From Streptomyces sp. SJL17-4 (lineage in GTDB: Bacteria; Actinomycetota; Actinomycetes; Streptomycetales; Streptomycetaceae), in the NCBI RefSeq assembly GCF_036826855.1, contig NZ_CP104578.1:3348001-3412000 (forward strand): a stretch of 64,000 nucleotides of DNA, read 5' to 3'. Below are positions 7,293 to 15,744 of the stretch, one piece after another (positions within the stretch are counted from its first letter, which is position 1; every line of letters begins with the position of its first letter). The translations under genes were made by a program, and so were the position numbers. The notes under the pieces are model-generated. The model did no database searches. It worked only from the letters and a program-made list of their open reading frames with translations, and was not told the origin of the DNA.

Positions 7293-8840
7293 CTACGCCA
7301 GCGGGCCGGTGACCGGCTCCACCGCGGCGAGCAGCTTTCCTTCGCGTACGAAGGTGTCGGCGGCCGCCAGGTCGGGGGCGAGGAACCGGTCCGGGCCGGG
7401 GCCCTGGACGCCGGCCGCGCGCAGCGCCTCGATGGCCGCGGCGGAGGCGGGTGCCGGGGACAGGCCGTGACGGAGCTCGATGCCGCGGGTGGCGGCGTAC
7501 AGCTCGACGGCGATGATCCGGTTGAGGTTGCCGATCGCGGTGCGCAGCTTGCGGGCGGCGGACCAGCCCATGGAGACGTGGTCCTCCTGCATCGCGGAGG
7601 ACGGGATGGAGTCGGCGGAGGCCGGGACGGCGAGCCGCTTCATCTCGCTGACCAGGGCGGCCTGCGTGTACTGGGCGATCATCAGGCCCGAGTCGACGCC
7701 GGCGTCGTCGGCGAGGAAGGGCGGCAGGCCGTGCGAGCGGTTCTTGTCGAGGAGCCGGTCGGTGCGGCGCTCGGCGATGGAGCCGAGGTCGGCGGCGGCG
7801 ATGGCGAGGAAGTCGAGGACGTACGCGACGGGGGCGCCGTGGAAGTTGCCGTTGGAGCGGACCTGGCCGTCGGGGAGGACCACCGGGTTGTCGACGGCGG
7901 CGGCCAGCTCGCGCTCGGCGACGAGCAGGGCGTGGGCCATGGTGTCGCGGCCGGCGCCGGCGACCTGCGGGGCGCAGCGCACCGAGTAGGCGTCCTGGAC
8001 GCGGGGGGCCTCGCCGCTCTGGAAGTGGCCGGTGAGCTCGGAGCCCTTGAGCACGGCCAGCATGTTGGCGGCGGAGGCGGCCTGGCCCGGGTGCGGGCGG
8101 ATGGCGTGCAGCTCGGGCTCGAGGACCTTCTCGGTGCCGAGGAGGGCTTCGAGGGAGAGCGCGGCGGTGATGTCGGCCGACTTGTAGAGGGTGTCGAGGT
8201 CGGCGAGGGCCATGATCAGCATGCCGAGCATGCCGTCGGTGCCGTTGAGGAGGGCGAGGCCCTCCTTCTCCTTGAGCTCGACGGGCGCGATGCCGTGGGC
8301 GGCGAGCAGCTCGCCGGCGGGCCGCAGCTCACCGTCGGGACCCTCGGCGTCCCCTTCCCCCATCAGGGCGAGGGCGCAGTGGGAGAGCGGGGCGAGGTCG
8401 CCGGAGCAGCCGAGGGAGCCGTACTCGTGCACGACCGGGGTGATGCCGGCGTTGAGGACGTCGGCCATGGTCTGGGCGACCTCGGGACGGACGCCGGTGT
8501 GGCCGGAGGCGACGGTCTTGAGCCGCAGGAACATCAGGGCGCGGACGACCTCGCGCTCGACGCGGGGGCCCATGCCGGCGGCGTGCGAGCGGACGATGTT
8601 GCGCTGGAGCTGGGCGCGGAGCTCATGGCCGATGTGCCGGGTGGCGAGCGCGCCGAAGCCGGTGGAGACCCCGTAGACGGGCTCGGGCTTGGCGGCGAGC
8701 GCGTCGACGATGTTGCGGGCGGCGGCCAGGGCCTCCACGGCCTCGGGCGACAGCTCGACGCGGGCGCCGTGGCGGGCGACGTCGATGACGTCCTGCGGGG
8801 TCGTGCCGGACGTGCCGAGGACGACTGTCTGCATATCCAT
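7293..8840 (-). CDS. hutH: Histidine ammonia-lyase
   Basis: 515 residues from the ATG complementary to 8838-8840 (MDMQTVVLGTSG), which matches known Streptomyces HutH starts better than the longer frame to 8891. It converts histidine to urocanate and ammonia, the first step of histidine use. The self-formed MIO cofactor comes from the tripeptide C145-S146-G147 in GSLGCSGDLAPLS; Streptomyces enzymes have Cys-Ser-Gly where most have Ala-Ser-Gly. VYGVSTGFGAL and the later DNPVVL and GNFHGAPVA motifs are present. No other hut genes are nearby, as is usual in Streptomyces. Confidence 0.95.
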   Translation of the reverse strand: MDMQTVVLGTSGTTPQDVIDVARHGARVELSPEAVEALAAARNIVDALAAKPEPVYGVSTGFGALATRHIGHELRAQLQRNIVRSHAAGMGPRVEREVVRALMFLRLKTVASGHTGVRPEVAQTMADVLNAGITPVVHEYGSLGCSGDLAPLSHCALALMGEGDAEGPDGELRPAGELLAAHGIAPVELKEKEGLALLNGTDGMLGMLIMALADLDTLYKSADITAALSLEALLGTEKVLEPELHAIRPHPGQAASAANMLAVLKGSELTGHFQSGEAPRVQDAYSVRCAPQVAGAGRDTMAHALLVAERELAAAVDNPVVLPDGQVRSNGNFHGAPVAYVLDFLAIAAADLGSIAERRTDRLLDKNRSHGLPPFLADDAGVDSGLMIAQYTQAALVSEMKRLAVPASADSIPSSAMQEDHVSMGWSAARKLRTAIGNLNRIIAVELYAATRGIELRHGLSPAPASAAAIEALRAAGVQGPGPDRFLAPDLAAADTFVREGKLLAAVEPVTGPLA

Positions 8841-9062
8841 ATTCAGCACCCTACGGATTGAAGACCAACCTGTCACTAGGTGTTCGGTCACCGGCTCGGT
8901 CGCCGGCTCGGGCGGGCTCGGTCACCGGCTCGCCCCTGGACGACCCCTTACCGGATCGATCCGCGCCGCTGGGCTTCCAGTCTGCCGCGCGGCGGCCGCC
9001 GGGGCGGCGCCGGAACCGCCATCGGGGCGGTGGGTCGGAAGGTCCGGTCACCGGTGTCCAGA

Positions 9063-9102
9063 TCGACGAGCACCGCGAACTGTCGACGAGCACCGCGAAC
9101 TA
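9063..9102. repeat. Tandem 20-bp repeat just before the DUF1963 gene
   Basis: TCGACGAGCACCGCGAACTG occurs at 9063-9082 and again, with one change, at 9083-9102. The second copy ends 11 bases before the ATG at 9114 and may contain its promoter or ribosome-site region. Further up, GGTCACCGGCTCG-like units recur at 8886-8935. Confidence 0.6.
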
Positions 9103-9113
9103 GGGTCGCCTCC

Positions 9114-10139
9114 ATGAACAGGACCACCCCGCCCCGTCCGCTCGACGTCGAAGCGCTGTTCCCGGAGCTCGCCGCCCACCGGGGTACGACCACCCGGCTG
9201 CACCCGCGGCCGGGGCGCCCCGGCCCGTTCGAGAGCTCCGTCGGCGGGCCGATGCTGTGGCCGGCGGACGAGCCGTGGCCGGTGTGTACCGAGGTCCACG
9301 GCCGCGGGCGCGGGCGTCGCCCGGCGGACATCCGCCGAAAGCGCGAGGTCATGGCCGCCGCGGAGGCCCGGGACCCGCGGCGGGGTCTGACGGAGGAGGA
9401 GCTGCGGCTCGTCGAGGAACTGGAGCGCGAGCACCGGGTGCCGGGAGCGAGCGAGAACGATCCGCTGCCCCTGATCGGCCTCGCGCAGCTGTACGCGCGG
9501 GACGTCCCGGATCTCCCGGCCGGCCCGGACGGCGCCGACCTGCTCCAGGTCTTCTGGTGCCCCTTCGACGCCCACCGCCCCACCGGCTACAGCATGCTGC
9601 TCCACCTGCGCTGGCGCAGGGCGGCGGAGGTCGTCGACGCACTGACCTCGCCGCCGCAGCCGGAGGTCGTCGGCTACGAGGGATACGTCCCCGACCCCTG
9701 CGCACTGCACCCGGAGCAAGTGGTCACGTACCCCTTCGCCGGGCTGCTGCCCGAGGACCTGTGCGCACGGATCGACGCCTGGGAGGAAGCACTGGAGGAG
9801 GAGGCGGAGGAACGGGAGGACGAGGCCGACCCCGTGGCCTACCAGTACGACCTGTCGATCCCGCCGGGCTGGCGGGCCGGCGGATACGCATCCTGGCACA
9901 AGACGGACCCGTACCCGATGGACTGCTCGACCTGCGCGACCCCCATGCGCCTCCTGCTGACGGTCGACACCTCCGAGTGGGACGGCGGCAGCGGCAGCTG
10001 GACCCCACTGGAGGACCAGGGCCTCCGCCCGCACCCGGCGGCCGTGCCCACCGGGGTCGTGGTCGGCAACCACGGCGAACTGAACGTCTTCACCTGCCCC
10101 ACGGATCCCGGACACCCGCCGCGCTGGAGCATCCAGTAG
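9114..10139 (+). CDS. DUF1963 (YwqG-like) family protein
   Basis: 341 residues from ATG 9114. Features typical of DUF1963 are the early GGPMLWPADEPWPVC, PLIGLAQLYARDVPDLP and LLQVFWCPFD in the middle, and late CSTCATPMRLLLTVDTSEWDGG-type sequence. The two CxxC-like cysteines near the end may bind metal. It is cytosolic. The family has no agreed activity. An acidic stretch rich in Glu (about 222-240) breaks the domain. The longer open frame from 8880 crosses the tandem repeats and is not credible. Confidence 0.8.
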   Translation: MNRTTPPRPLDVEALFPELAAHRGTTTRLHPRPGRPGPFESSVGGPMLWPADEPWPVCTEVHGRGRGRRPADIRRKREVMAAAEARDPRRGLTEEELRLVEELEREHRVPGASENDPLPLIGLAQLYARDVPDLPAGPDGADLLQVFWCPFDAHRPTGYSMLLHLRWRRAAEVVDALTSPPQPEVVGYEGYVPDPCALHPEQVVTYPFAGLLPEDLCARIDAWEEALEEEAEEREDEADPVAYQYDLSIPPGWRAGGYASWHKTDPYPMDCSTCATPMRLLLTVDTSEWDGGSGSWTPLEDQGLRPHPAAVPTGVVVGNHGELNVFTCPTDPGHPPRWSIQ

Positions 10140-10142
10140 GGG

Positions 10143-10276
10143 TCAGACCGCGTACGTCCGCGCGAACGCGGTGCAGGCGGCCCAGGCGGCCGGGGTGGCG
10201 GGTCCCGGACGAGGATGCGGGGGAGGTTGTCGGCGACGTCGACGCAGGCGTCGTGGTCGTTGCAGCGTGCCCTCAC
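10143..10276 (-). pseudogene. Remnant of a DUF397 gene
   Basis: On the minus strand one frame reads CNDHDACVDVADNLPRILVRD (21 residues, from about 10267), the heart of a DUF397 protein. A second frame from about 10205 reads PATPAAWAACTAFARTYAV and then stops at 10143, the normal DUF397 C-terminus. The two join only with a frameshift and about ten residues missing, and the N-terminal WRKSS-type segment is absent. DUF397 genes normally pair with an XRE regulator in Streptomyces; none is next to it. Confidence 0.7.
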
Positions 10277-10490
10277 TGGTCAAGTGCACGGCCTGCGCGG
10301 GAATCTGCTGACCCTGGTCCGCCCCAGCGGGTACCTGTGGGAGGCGGCGATGGACCAGTGCTGGACGGCGAGTCCCGAGGAACACGCCAGCCTGACCTCG
10401 CGGGGGGCCGTACGCGTCATCAGTACGTCGCCGGGAACGCCCCGCAAATCCAGGTGTCCCCTCCCGGCCGCTCCGGTAGCGTGCGCCCGC

Positions 10491-11006
10491 ATGACTTCTG
10501 AACTGGAACGTCCCCCGCTTCAAGCGGACGAACGCACCGCGCTCATCGGCTGGTTGGACCTTCAGCGGCAGATCCTGCGCTGGAAGTGCGAGGGGCTGAG
10601 CGACGAGGACGCGCACCGTTCGGTCATCCCGACCTCGCCGGCCATGACGATGGCCGGTCTCCTCTCCCACGCGCGCTGGACCGAACACACCTGGCTGGAG
10701 GTGCTGTTCCTCGGCGGCGACGAGAAGCTGAACCCGGCGTTCGACGAGTCGGCCGAGGACACCGACTGGCACACCGACGGCCGCTCCCTCGCCGACCTCC
10801 TCGCGGAGTACGAGGCCCAGTGCGCCCGCAGCAACGAGATCGTCGCGGCGGCGTCCCTCGACGACGTCGGCCGCCACACCGGCTACCGCTCCGGCGGCGC
10901 CAACCTCCGCTGGATGCTCATCCACCTTGTCGAGGAGACGGGCCGCCACGCGGGCCACGCGGACATCATCCGCGAACTGCTCGACGGCGCGAAGGGCTAC
11001 TACTGA
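10491..11006 (+). CDS. DinB family protein
   Basis: 171 residues from ATG 10491. It has the four-helix DinB/DUF664 plan, with metal-site histidines in LLSHARWTEHTW (about 58-68) and LIHLVEETGRHAGHAD (about 143-158). Such proteins bind Zn or Ni; some act as mycothiol- or bacillithiol-dependent transferases. Substrate unknown. A longer frame from 10215 runs through the DUF397 remnant and was rejected. Confidence 0.85.
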   Translation: MTSELERPPLQADERTALIGWLDLQRQILRWKCEGLSDEDAHRSVIPTSPAMTMAGLLSHARWTEHTWLEVLFLGGDEKLNPAFDESAEDTDWHTDGRSLADLLAEYEAQCARSNEIVAAASLDDVGRHTGYRSGGANLRWMLIHLVEETGRHAGHADIIRELLDGAKGYY

Positions 11007-11024
11007 CACAACCCGGGAGGGGCG

Positions 11025-11438
11025 TCACACGGCGACGAGTCGAACGCGGCCATCGCACAGCATGGTCATGTCGTCGACATCGGACGTCAGCATGACCACG
11101 GGACGCTGCTGCCGCAGGGCGGCCTCGGCCACGGCCGCGTCGATGGCGTACTTGTGGCCGTGGAGGCCGGCCGCCACCAGCAGCACCGAGGCCGCCCTCG
11201 CCTCCTCGTCACCCACCGGTACGACGCGCAGGCCGGACAGCGCCCAGTTCAGGCGGGCCTTGTTCGTCCGCGCGTGGACGGCTTCGATGACGGTCGGTGC
11301 GGAGATCACGACTTCCATGCCGCGCGAGCGCGCCTCCATGACCATGGCCACCACGGTCTCGTCGTCGGCCAGCAGCTTGGAGAGCCCCTCGCAGTCGAGG
11401 ACGAGTGTCCCCTCGTGACTCAGCTTGCGGCGGGCCAC
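11025..11438 (-). CDS. PIN-domain toxin (VapC-like)
   Basis: 137 residues. PIN-domain acidic residues are visible: D15 in TLVLDCEGLSKLL, a Glu in the following APTVIEAVHA region, D98-99 in HKYAIDAAVAEAAL and the late LTSDVDDM. PIN toxins are Mg-dependent RNases that cut tRNA or other RNAs. Its start overlaps the end of the antitoxin gene by 19 bases, the antitoxin-first order expected of VapBC operons. RNase activity is inferred. Confidence 0.85.
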   Translation of the reverse strand: MARRKLSHEGTLVLDCEGLSKLLADDETVVAMVMEARSRGMEVVISAPTVIEAVHARTNKARLNWALSGLRVVPVGDEEARAASVLLVAAGLHGHKYAIDAAVAEAALRQQRPVVMLTSDVDDMTMLCDGRVRLVAV

Positions 11439-11704
11439 TGGCCTTCTTCCGCGAAGACCTCGTCGAAGACCTGGCGCGCATCCCGCTTCGCCTGCTCGGA
11501 CACCGGCCCCTTGCGGCCCTCGTAGTCCGCCAGGTACTCGTCCAGCACCTGGCCTCGCAACTCCCGCTCGACAGCCGCCGCGACGAACGCGGAGAACTCC
11601 CGCTTGCCGACCCGGGCACGGATCGCCTCCGCCGTCCCCTCGGGCAACGAGAGGCTGACGCGTGTCGCCGGTCCCTCACCGATGTTGTACGTCGTCTCGG
11701 ACAT
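11420..11704 (-). CDS. Antitoxin partner of the PIN toxin (VapB-like)
   Basis: 94 residues from the ATG complementary to 11702-11704 (MSETTYNIGEGPATRVSLS). TRVSLSLPEGTAEAIRARVG followed by REFSAFVAAAVERELR is the strand-helix-helix pattern of a ribbon-helix-helix DNA-binding domain. The acidic C-terminal half should wrap the toxin. Translationally coupled with the toxin gene downstream. The longer frame to 11884 gives an atypical N-terminus. Confidence 0.8.
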   Translation of the reverse strand: MSETTYNIGEGPATRVSLSLPEGTAEAIRARVGKREFSAFVAAAVERELRGQVLDEYLADYEGRKGPVSEQAKRDARQVFDEVFAEEGQWPAAS

Positions 11705-11886
11705 ACACCCCAGTGTGTCAAACGAGTAGGAAAAGCGGAACCGCACGTCGTCACTCGTACGGGGGGTCTTCACTCCGCGTGTCGCTGCGGGCATATGCCC
11801 GTGCGGTACGTTCGCAGCAAAACGGCCCCCGTCGGCGGCGGTAACCAACGACGAGGGCCTGAACCACCAGTGGAAGCAGTCCACCC

Positions 11887-12915
11887 GTGATCTACCGCAA
11901 CTTTATCGCGCCCTCTCGTGCCTTCAGCCAGTTCTCGCACGAGATCATCCGGCACCCGCGCCTCGACTCCCACGCCGCGCGCCTCCTCACCTGGCAGCTC
12001 TCCCTCCCCGCGCACGCCCGCGAAACCCTGTCGGAGACCGCCAAGCGCGCCCGGATCGGGGCGACTTCCTTCACCACGGCCAAGCGGCAACTCAAGGCCG
12101 AGGGGTACGTGCACGAGCGCCGGGTCCAGGTGGGCGGCGGGCTCTGGGTCACCCAACAGCTCGTCTCCAGCACGCCGTTACGCCCTGAGGAAGCGGCCAA
12201 GATCTTCGCCGGCATGCCCGCCCACAACGGCATCGAGCGGGTGTATCCGCAGGTGGCACCGAGCGATCCGGGCCCGGCCGTCGGTCAGCCGACACCCCCG
12301 TCGACCGACGGTCATCCAGAGAAAGACCGTAGGGAAGACACCTCCAACCTTCCGCCGGGGACGGAGGCGGAAGCGGAAGCGGAGGGTCGGCCGGCGGCCG
12401 AGGCTGAGCCGGGGACGCAGCCCGAGCCCTTCGACGGGGCACCGGACGAGCCCGACGCTCAGGCCGATGCCCAGCCCGGGGTTCAGACCGCCGCCCAGCT
12501 CGACGAAGCCCGCGCCCTCGTCGGCGCCTTGCCTCTCCTCTCGCCTGCCCTTCGGCACATCCCACCCGGCATGCGTGACGAGCTCACCGGGCTAGCCGCC
12601 CGCTGGCTCGCAGCGGGGCACACCTCCGTCGACGTCCACGAGCACATCCTGCGGGGCCTGCCCGGCGCCGGAACCCCCGTACAGCGGCCCGGCGGGCTCG
12701 TGCGGTACCTGCTGCGCGAGGTCCCGCCCCGCACGCTCCCCCGGTCCGAACCGTCCCCGCCCCCGTCAGGTGCTCGGCTCTCGTCGCGCCTCGAAGGCGC
12801 GCGGGAGTGCGCGAGCGGCGCACACACCCAGTCGATGCTCTTCCGGCCGGTGGCCGACGAGACACTCTGCGGCGACTGCCGGGGGTCAGCCGCTCAGGGT
12901 GGGCGTGTCTGGTGA
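11887..12915 (+). CDS. HTH protein of plasmid-replication type, with a TTA codon
   Basis: 342 residues from GTG 11887. The N-terminal domain (about 1-95) has a winged-helix look: LLTWQLSLPAHARETLSE, then GATSFTTAKRQLKAEGYVHERRV. A long acidic, Pro/Ala-rich linker (about 120-200) follows, then a helical domain (about 205-285). The tail has Cys pairs (CASG..., CGDC) that may bind zinc. Similar proteins sit in integrated plasmid remnants and act in replication or regulation; I infer this only from the layout. Codon 98 is TTA (12178-12180), so translation should need bldA tRNA. It sits between the TA pair and the large palindrome. Confidence 0.65.
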   Translation: MIYRNFIAPSRAFSQFSHEIIRHPRLDSHAARLLTWQLSLPAHARETLSETAKRARIGATSFTTAKRQLKAEGYVHERRVQVGGGLWVTQQLVSSTPLRPEEAAKIFAGMPAHNGIERVYPQVAPSDPGPAVGQPTPPSTDGHPEKDRREDTSNLPPGTEAEAEAEGRPAAEAEPGTQPEPFDGAPDEPDAQADAQPGVQTAAQLDEARALVGALPLLSPALRHIPPGMRDELTGLAARWLAAGHTSVDVHEHILRGLPGAGTPVQRPGGLVRYLLREVPPRTLPRSEPSPPPSGARLSSRLEGARECASGAHTQSMLFRPVADETLCGDCRGSAAQGGRVW

Positions 12916-12927
12916 GTCTCGGGTGGG

Positions 12928-13290
12928 ACCGCCCTCTTTCCGAGAGTCGCTCCTTCCGGTGGTGCGTCAAGGGCGCTCCCTGCGGTCGCGTCGCTGCGCG
13001 ATGGCCTTCGGCCACCCTTGACCCACCACCTCCAGGAGCGAAAACACTCTCGGAGGGCGGTCCAGGGGGCGGGGTCACGCGTAGGGCCCGGGCAGCGGCC
13101 GCTCGCCGCGTGCGTGTGCCGGCCGGTGGGTGGGGGCTTGGTTCGCGGCCGAGGGGGATGGGCTTCCGCCGGCCGGTTCGGGGTGCGCGGTTGTTGAATG
13201 GGGCGGTCGGGCTCCGGCTTGGCGTCGGAAGGTGGTTCGTAGCGGGGCTTCAGGCCCCGCTGGTCACTCCTGGTGGGTGGGGCGTGAGTA
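12928..13290 (+). repeat. Left arm of a large imperfect palindrome
   Basis: This 360-base arm matches the reverse complement of 13374-13803. Exact shared blocks are GCGTCAAGGGCGCTCC at 12964-12979 (partner 13750-13765), a 24-mer at 13183-13206 (partner 13469-13492) and a 24-mer at 13242-13265 (partner 13410-13433). Within the arm, ACCGCCCT...CCGAGAGT (12928-12947) pairs with ACTCTCGGAGGGCGGT (13046-13061), making a hairpin-bounded 135-bp module. AGCGGGGC-TTCAG-GCCCCGCT (13241-13261) is another hairpin. No credible gene lies in it. Confidence 0.85.
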
Positions 13291-13373
13291 ACTCTGCATT
13301 TCTCCGAGTAACAGCCCCCGGATTAACCCCCATTGGGGGCGAATCACCCTAATCGGGCGATGAAAGTGCAAGA

Positions 13374-13803
13374 AACTCACGCCGACCGCTCCCACCACCC
13401 ACGAACACAGACCAGCGGGGCCTGAAGCCCCGCCAACCGCCGGCCGCAACCCGCCAAGCCAAGCCGGGCCGCCCCATTCAACAACCGCGCACGCCGAACC
13501 GGCCGGACTTCACCCACCGGCCCGAGGAACGAACCAAGCCCCCACCCACCCAGGCACACAGCCAACACACGCCCCACCGATGCCCGGCCTCGCCCCGCCC
13601 ACCGGCCCGACCGGCGCCCTCGGCGCGCAACCACCCCCGTGGCCCCCGCGTGGCCCCGGCCCTCGGCCGCCCTCCGAGTGTGAAAAGGCGGCCTCCGCCG
13701 CCGGGTCAAGGGTGGAGCGAAGCGGAATCGGCGAAGCCGACGCGACGAAGGAGCGCCCTTGACGCGGTGGTGGAGGACGCCACACTCGGAAAGAGGGCGG
13801 CCG
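13374..13803 (-). repeat. Right arm of the large imperfect palindrome
   Basis: Diverged inverted copy of 12928-13290, about 70 bases longer because of insertions around 13500-13660. It has its own terminal module: CCGCCCTCCGAGTGTG at 13667-13682 against CACACTCGGAAAGAGGGCGG at 13781-13800. The axis is near 13335, in the unpaired AT-richer centre (13291-13373), which contains ATTAACCCCCATTGGGGG. The right end stops about 57 bases before the S1-domain gene. The divergence between the arms argues for age or separate insertions of one repeat family. Confidence 0.85.
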
Positions 13804-13859
13804 CGCCAGAAGCCCATGAGGCACGCCCGCCCCAGACACCTCCCCCAGCCCCGGTCGCG

Positions 13860-14483
13860 TCAGCGGCTCTGGAGCGGCGACGGGCTGCGGGGCAAAGCGA
13901 GGCGCACCCTGCGCTGCGGCCGTTCGATGGCCGTGACGACGACGGAGATCTCGCCGCAGGTCGGGAAGGCGTCCGCCGCACCGGCCACGGCCCTGCCCGA
14001 GATCTGGCCTCCGTCGATGCGGATCCCCTCGAAGGGCACCAGCCCGACGAGTCCGTCCCCGATGTCGACGAAGACGCCGAAGGGCATCACCCTGTCGACC
14101 GTCCCGCGCAGTTCCTGGCCCACCTCAGTCCGGTCGGCGAAGGCCCGGAGGGGGTCGGGCTGCAGGGCCTTCAGGGACAGCCTGGCCTCGGCGTTGTAGG
14201 TGTCGAACTGGAGGAACTCGCACGCGACGCGCTGTCCGACCTCTACGACGTCGGTCGGAGCGTCGAAGTACCGCCAGGACAGTTCAGGGATCACGATGAA
14301 CCCCACGCCGGGCAGCGTGGGATGGTCGGGCCCGTCGTCCAAGGCCACGAACACCCCGAACCGTTCGATCGCCGCGACCGTACCGGACAGGATCTCGCCG
14401 GGGTCCAGTGACTCCAGGAACGCCCAGAGCTCGGGGCTCTCCGACTGCCAGTGCATTTCCATGTCCATGCCCATGGCGGCCAC
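13860..14483 (-). CDS. Protein with two S1-type RNA-binding domains
   Basis: 207 residues. Two S1/OB repeats are visible: GEILSGTVAAIERFGVFVAL (about 29-48) and VGQELRGTVDRVMPFGVFVD (about 129-148). Each has the GxVxxxxxFGxFV signature. S1 domains bind single-stranded RNA. Proteins with only two such domains in actinobacteria are poorly characterised and presumed cytosolic and translation-related. It follows the GGDEF gene on the same strand with a 32-base gap, so the two may be cotranscribed. Confidence 0.8.
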   Translation of the reverse strand: MAAMGMDMEMHWQSESPELWAFLESLDPGEILSGTVAAIERFGVFVALDDGPDHPTLPGVGFIVIPELSWRYFDAPTDVVEVGQRVACEFLQFDTYNAEARLSLKALQPDPLRAFADRTEVGQELRGTVDRVMPFGVFVDIGDGLVGLVPFEGIRIDGGQISGRAVAGAADAFPTCGEISVVVTAIERPQRRVRLALPRSPSPLQSR

Positions 14484-14515
14484 CCTGGCACACGAGCTCC
14501 GGCGCCCCCGTCCGC

Positions 14516-15664
14516 TCAGGAGCCCTCAGGCGGGTGCTCGCGTGGCGGGTCCACCGGTGGCGCGTCCCTGAAGCGGCGGCGGTCGCGGGCCCCGGGGGGC
14601 GCGTCCGCGAGGCGGACGACCGCGCCGTCGCGGCCCGCCACCACCGGCTTCGTCGAGCGCGCCGCCTTGGCCTGGTACTGGGCCGCGTCCGCGAGCCGGA
14701 AGAGGCGGCGCGCCGACCTGAGCGGGCCGATCGGGTCACCGGTCGACGCCACCCCGCAGGCCACGCCCTCGCCGAGTTCCAGCTCCGCGGCCCGTACGCA
14801 CAGCTCCTCCGCGACCGCGACCACCTCGTCCGCCGTCGGGCCGACCGTCAGAAGGCAGAACTCGTCGCCGCCGAGCCGGGCCGCGAGGGCGCCGGGGAGC
14901 ATGGCGCCGCAGCGGGAGAGGACGGAGCCGAACCGTTCGAGAAGGCGGTCGCCGACCGCGTGGCCATGGGTGTCGTTGACCCGCTTGAGGCCGTTCAGGT
15001 CGCAGACCATCAGGCTGACGACGGAGCCGTCCACCCGGTAGCGCTCGATGGCCTCGTCCAGGCGGGTGTCGACGGCCCGCCGGTTGGCCAGTCCCGTCAG
15101 AGGGTCGGTGAAGGCGAGTTTGCGGACCTCCTCCAGGCGTTCCGCCTGGGCGATGCCCGCCGCGACCACCGCCGCCAGGACGGTGGCGAAGTCGGCGTCC
15201 GCGCGGGTGAAAGGTTTCGCCGCCGGTGGGCGGGCCACGTACAGCTCGCCCCACGCGCGCCCGTGCAGCACGATCGGGGCCACGACGCAGCAGCCCCGCC
15301 CGCGTCGCCGCAGACCCGCCACCCGGCCCGTCCGCACCGGGTCGTCGGCGGTCTCCACCCAGGCGTCCGGCTCCCCGCCGCCCGCCCACTGCTCGTGCAG
15401 GAACTCGGTGATCTCGGGAAACTGGTGCACCGGATACGTCTCCGAGTCCGGGAACTCCTCCTCGCCCAGGGCTCGCTCCCCGGCGTTCACGAGGACCTTG
15501 AGGCGGCCGTGGTCCCGCTGCCAGACGGAGAGGGCGGCGAAGGTGCCGTCGAGGCCTTCGCAGGCCCCGAGCGCCGCCGCCCGCCAGAACTCGCGTGGAG
15601 TGTGCGCCGCCGCCATCCCCTGCGCCAGCGCCACTACGGCCCGCAGCCGTCCGTCCTCACCCAT
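14516..15664 (-). CDS. GAF-GGDEF protein, probable diguanylate cyclase
   Basis: 382 residues. A GAF-like sensor (about 15-175) precedes a GGDEF domain (about 180-345) with the intact active motif LGGDEF (264-269) and the substrate-side LNGLKRVNDTHGH motif. No RxxD inhibitory site lies five residues before GGDEF, so product feedback is not expected. It makes cyclic di-GMP from GTP; in Streptomyces this signal drives BldD dimerisation and holds off sporulation. No membrane segment. The tail after about 350 is disordered and proline/arginine-rich. Confidence 0.85.
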   Translation of the reverse strand: MGEDGRLRAVVALAQGMAAAHTPREFWRAAALGACEGLDGTFAALSVWQRDHGRLKVLVNAGERALGEEEFPDSETYPVHQFPEITEFLHEQWAGGGEPDAWVETADDPVRTGRVAGLRRRGRGCCVVAPIVLHGRAWGELYVARPPAAKPFTRADADFATVLAAVVAAGIAQAERLEEVRKLAFTDPLTGLANRRAVDTRLDEAIERYRVDGSVVSLMVCDLNGLKRVNDTHGHAVGDRLLERFGSVLSRCGAMLPGALAARLGGDEFCLLTVGPTADEVVAVAEELCVRAAELELGEGVACGVASTGDPIGPLRSARRLFRLADAAQYQAKAARSTKPVVAGRDGAVVRLADAPPGARDRRRFRDAPPVDPPREHPPEGS

Positions 15665-15744
15665 TCCTCCAGCTTAGGGAGGTTTGACCTGTTTTCACCT
15701 CTGAGACGTCACCGTAAGTAACATGTGGCGCAAAACGGCAACAA

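Noticed and set aside
8880..9113. N-terminal extension of the DUF1963 protein
   Set aside because: It crosses tandem repeats and is very Arg-rich; the domain begins properly after ATG 9114.
12916..13352. Short open frames inside the palindrome arms
   Set aside because: They are not conserved between the two arms as protein, and no ribosome site precedes them.
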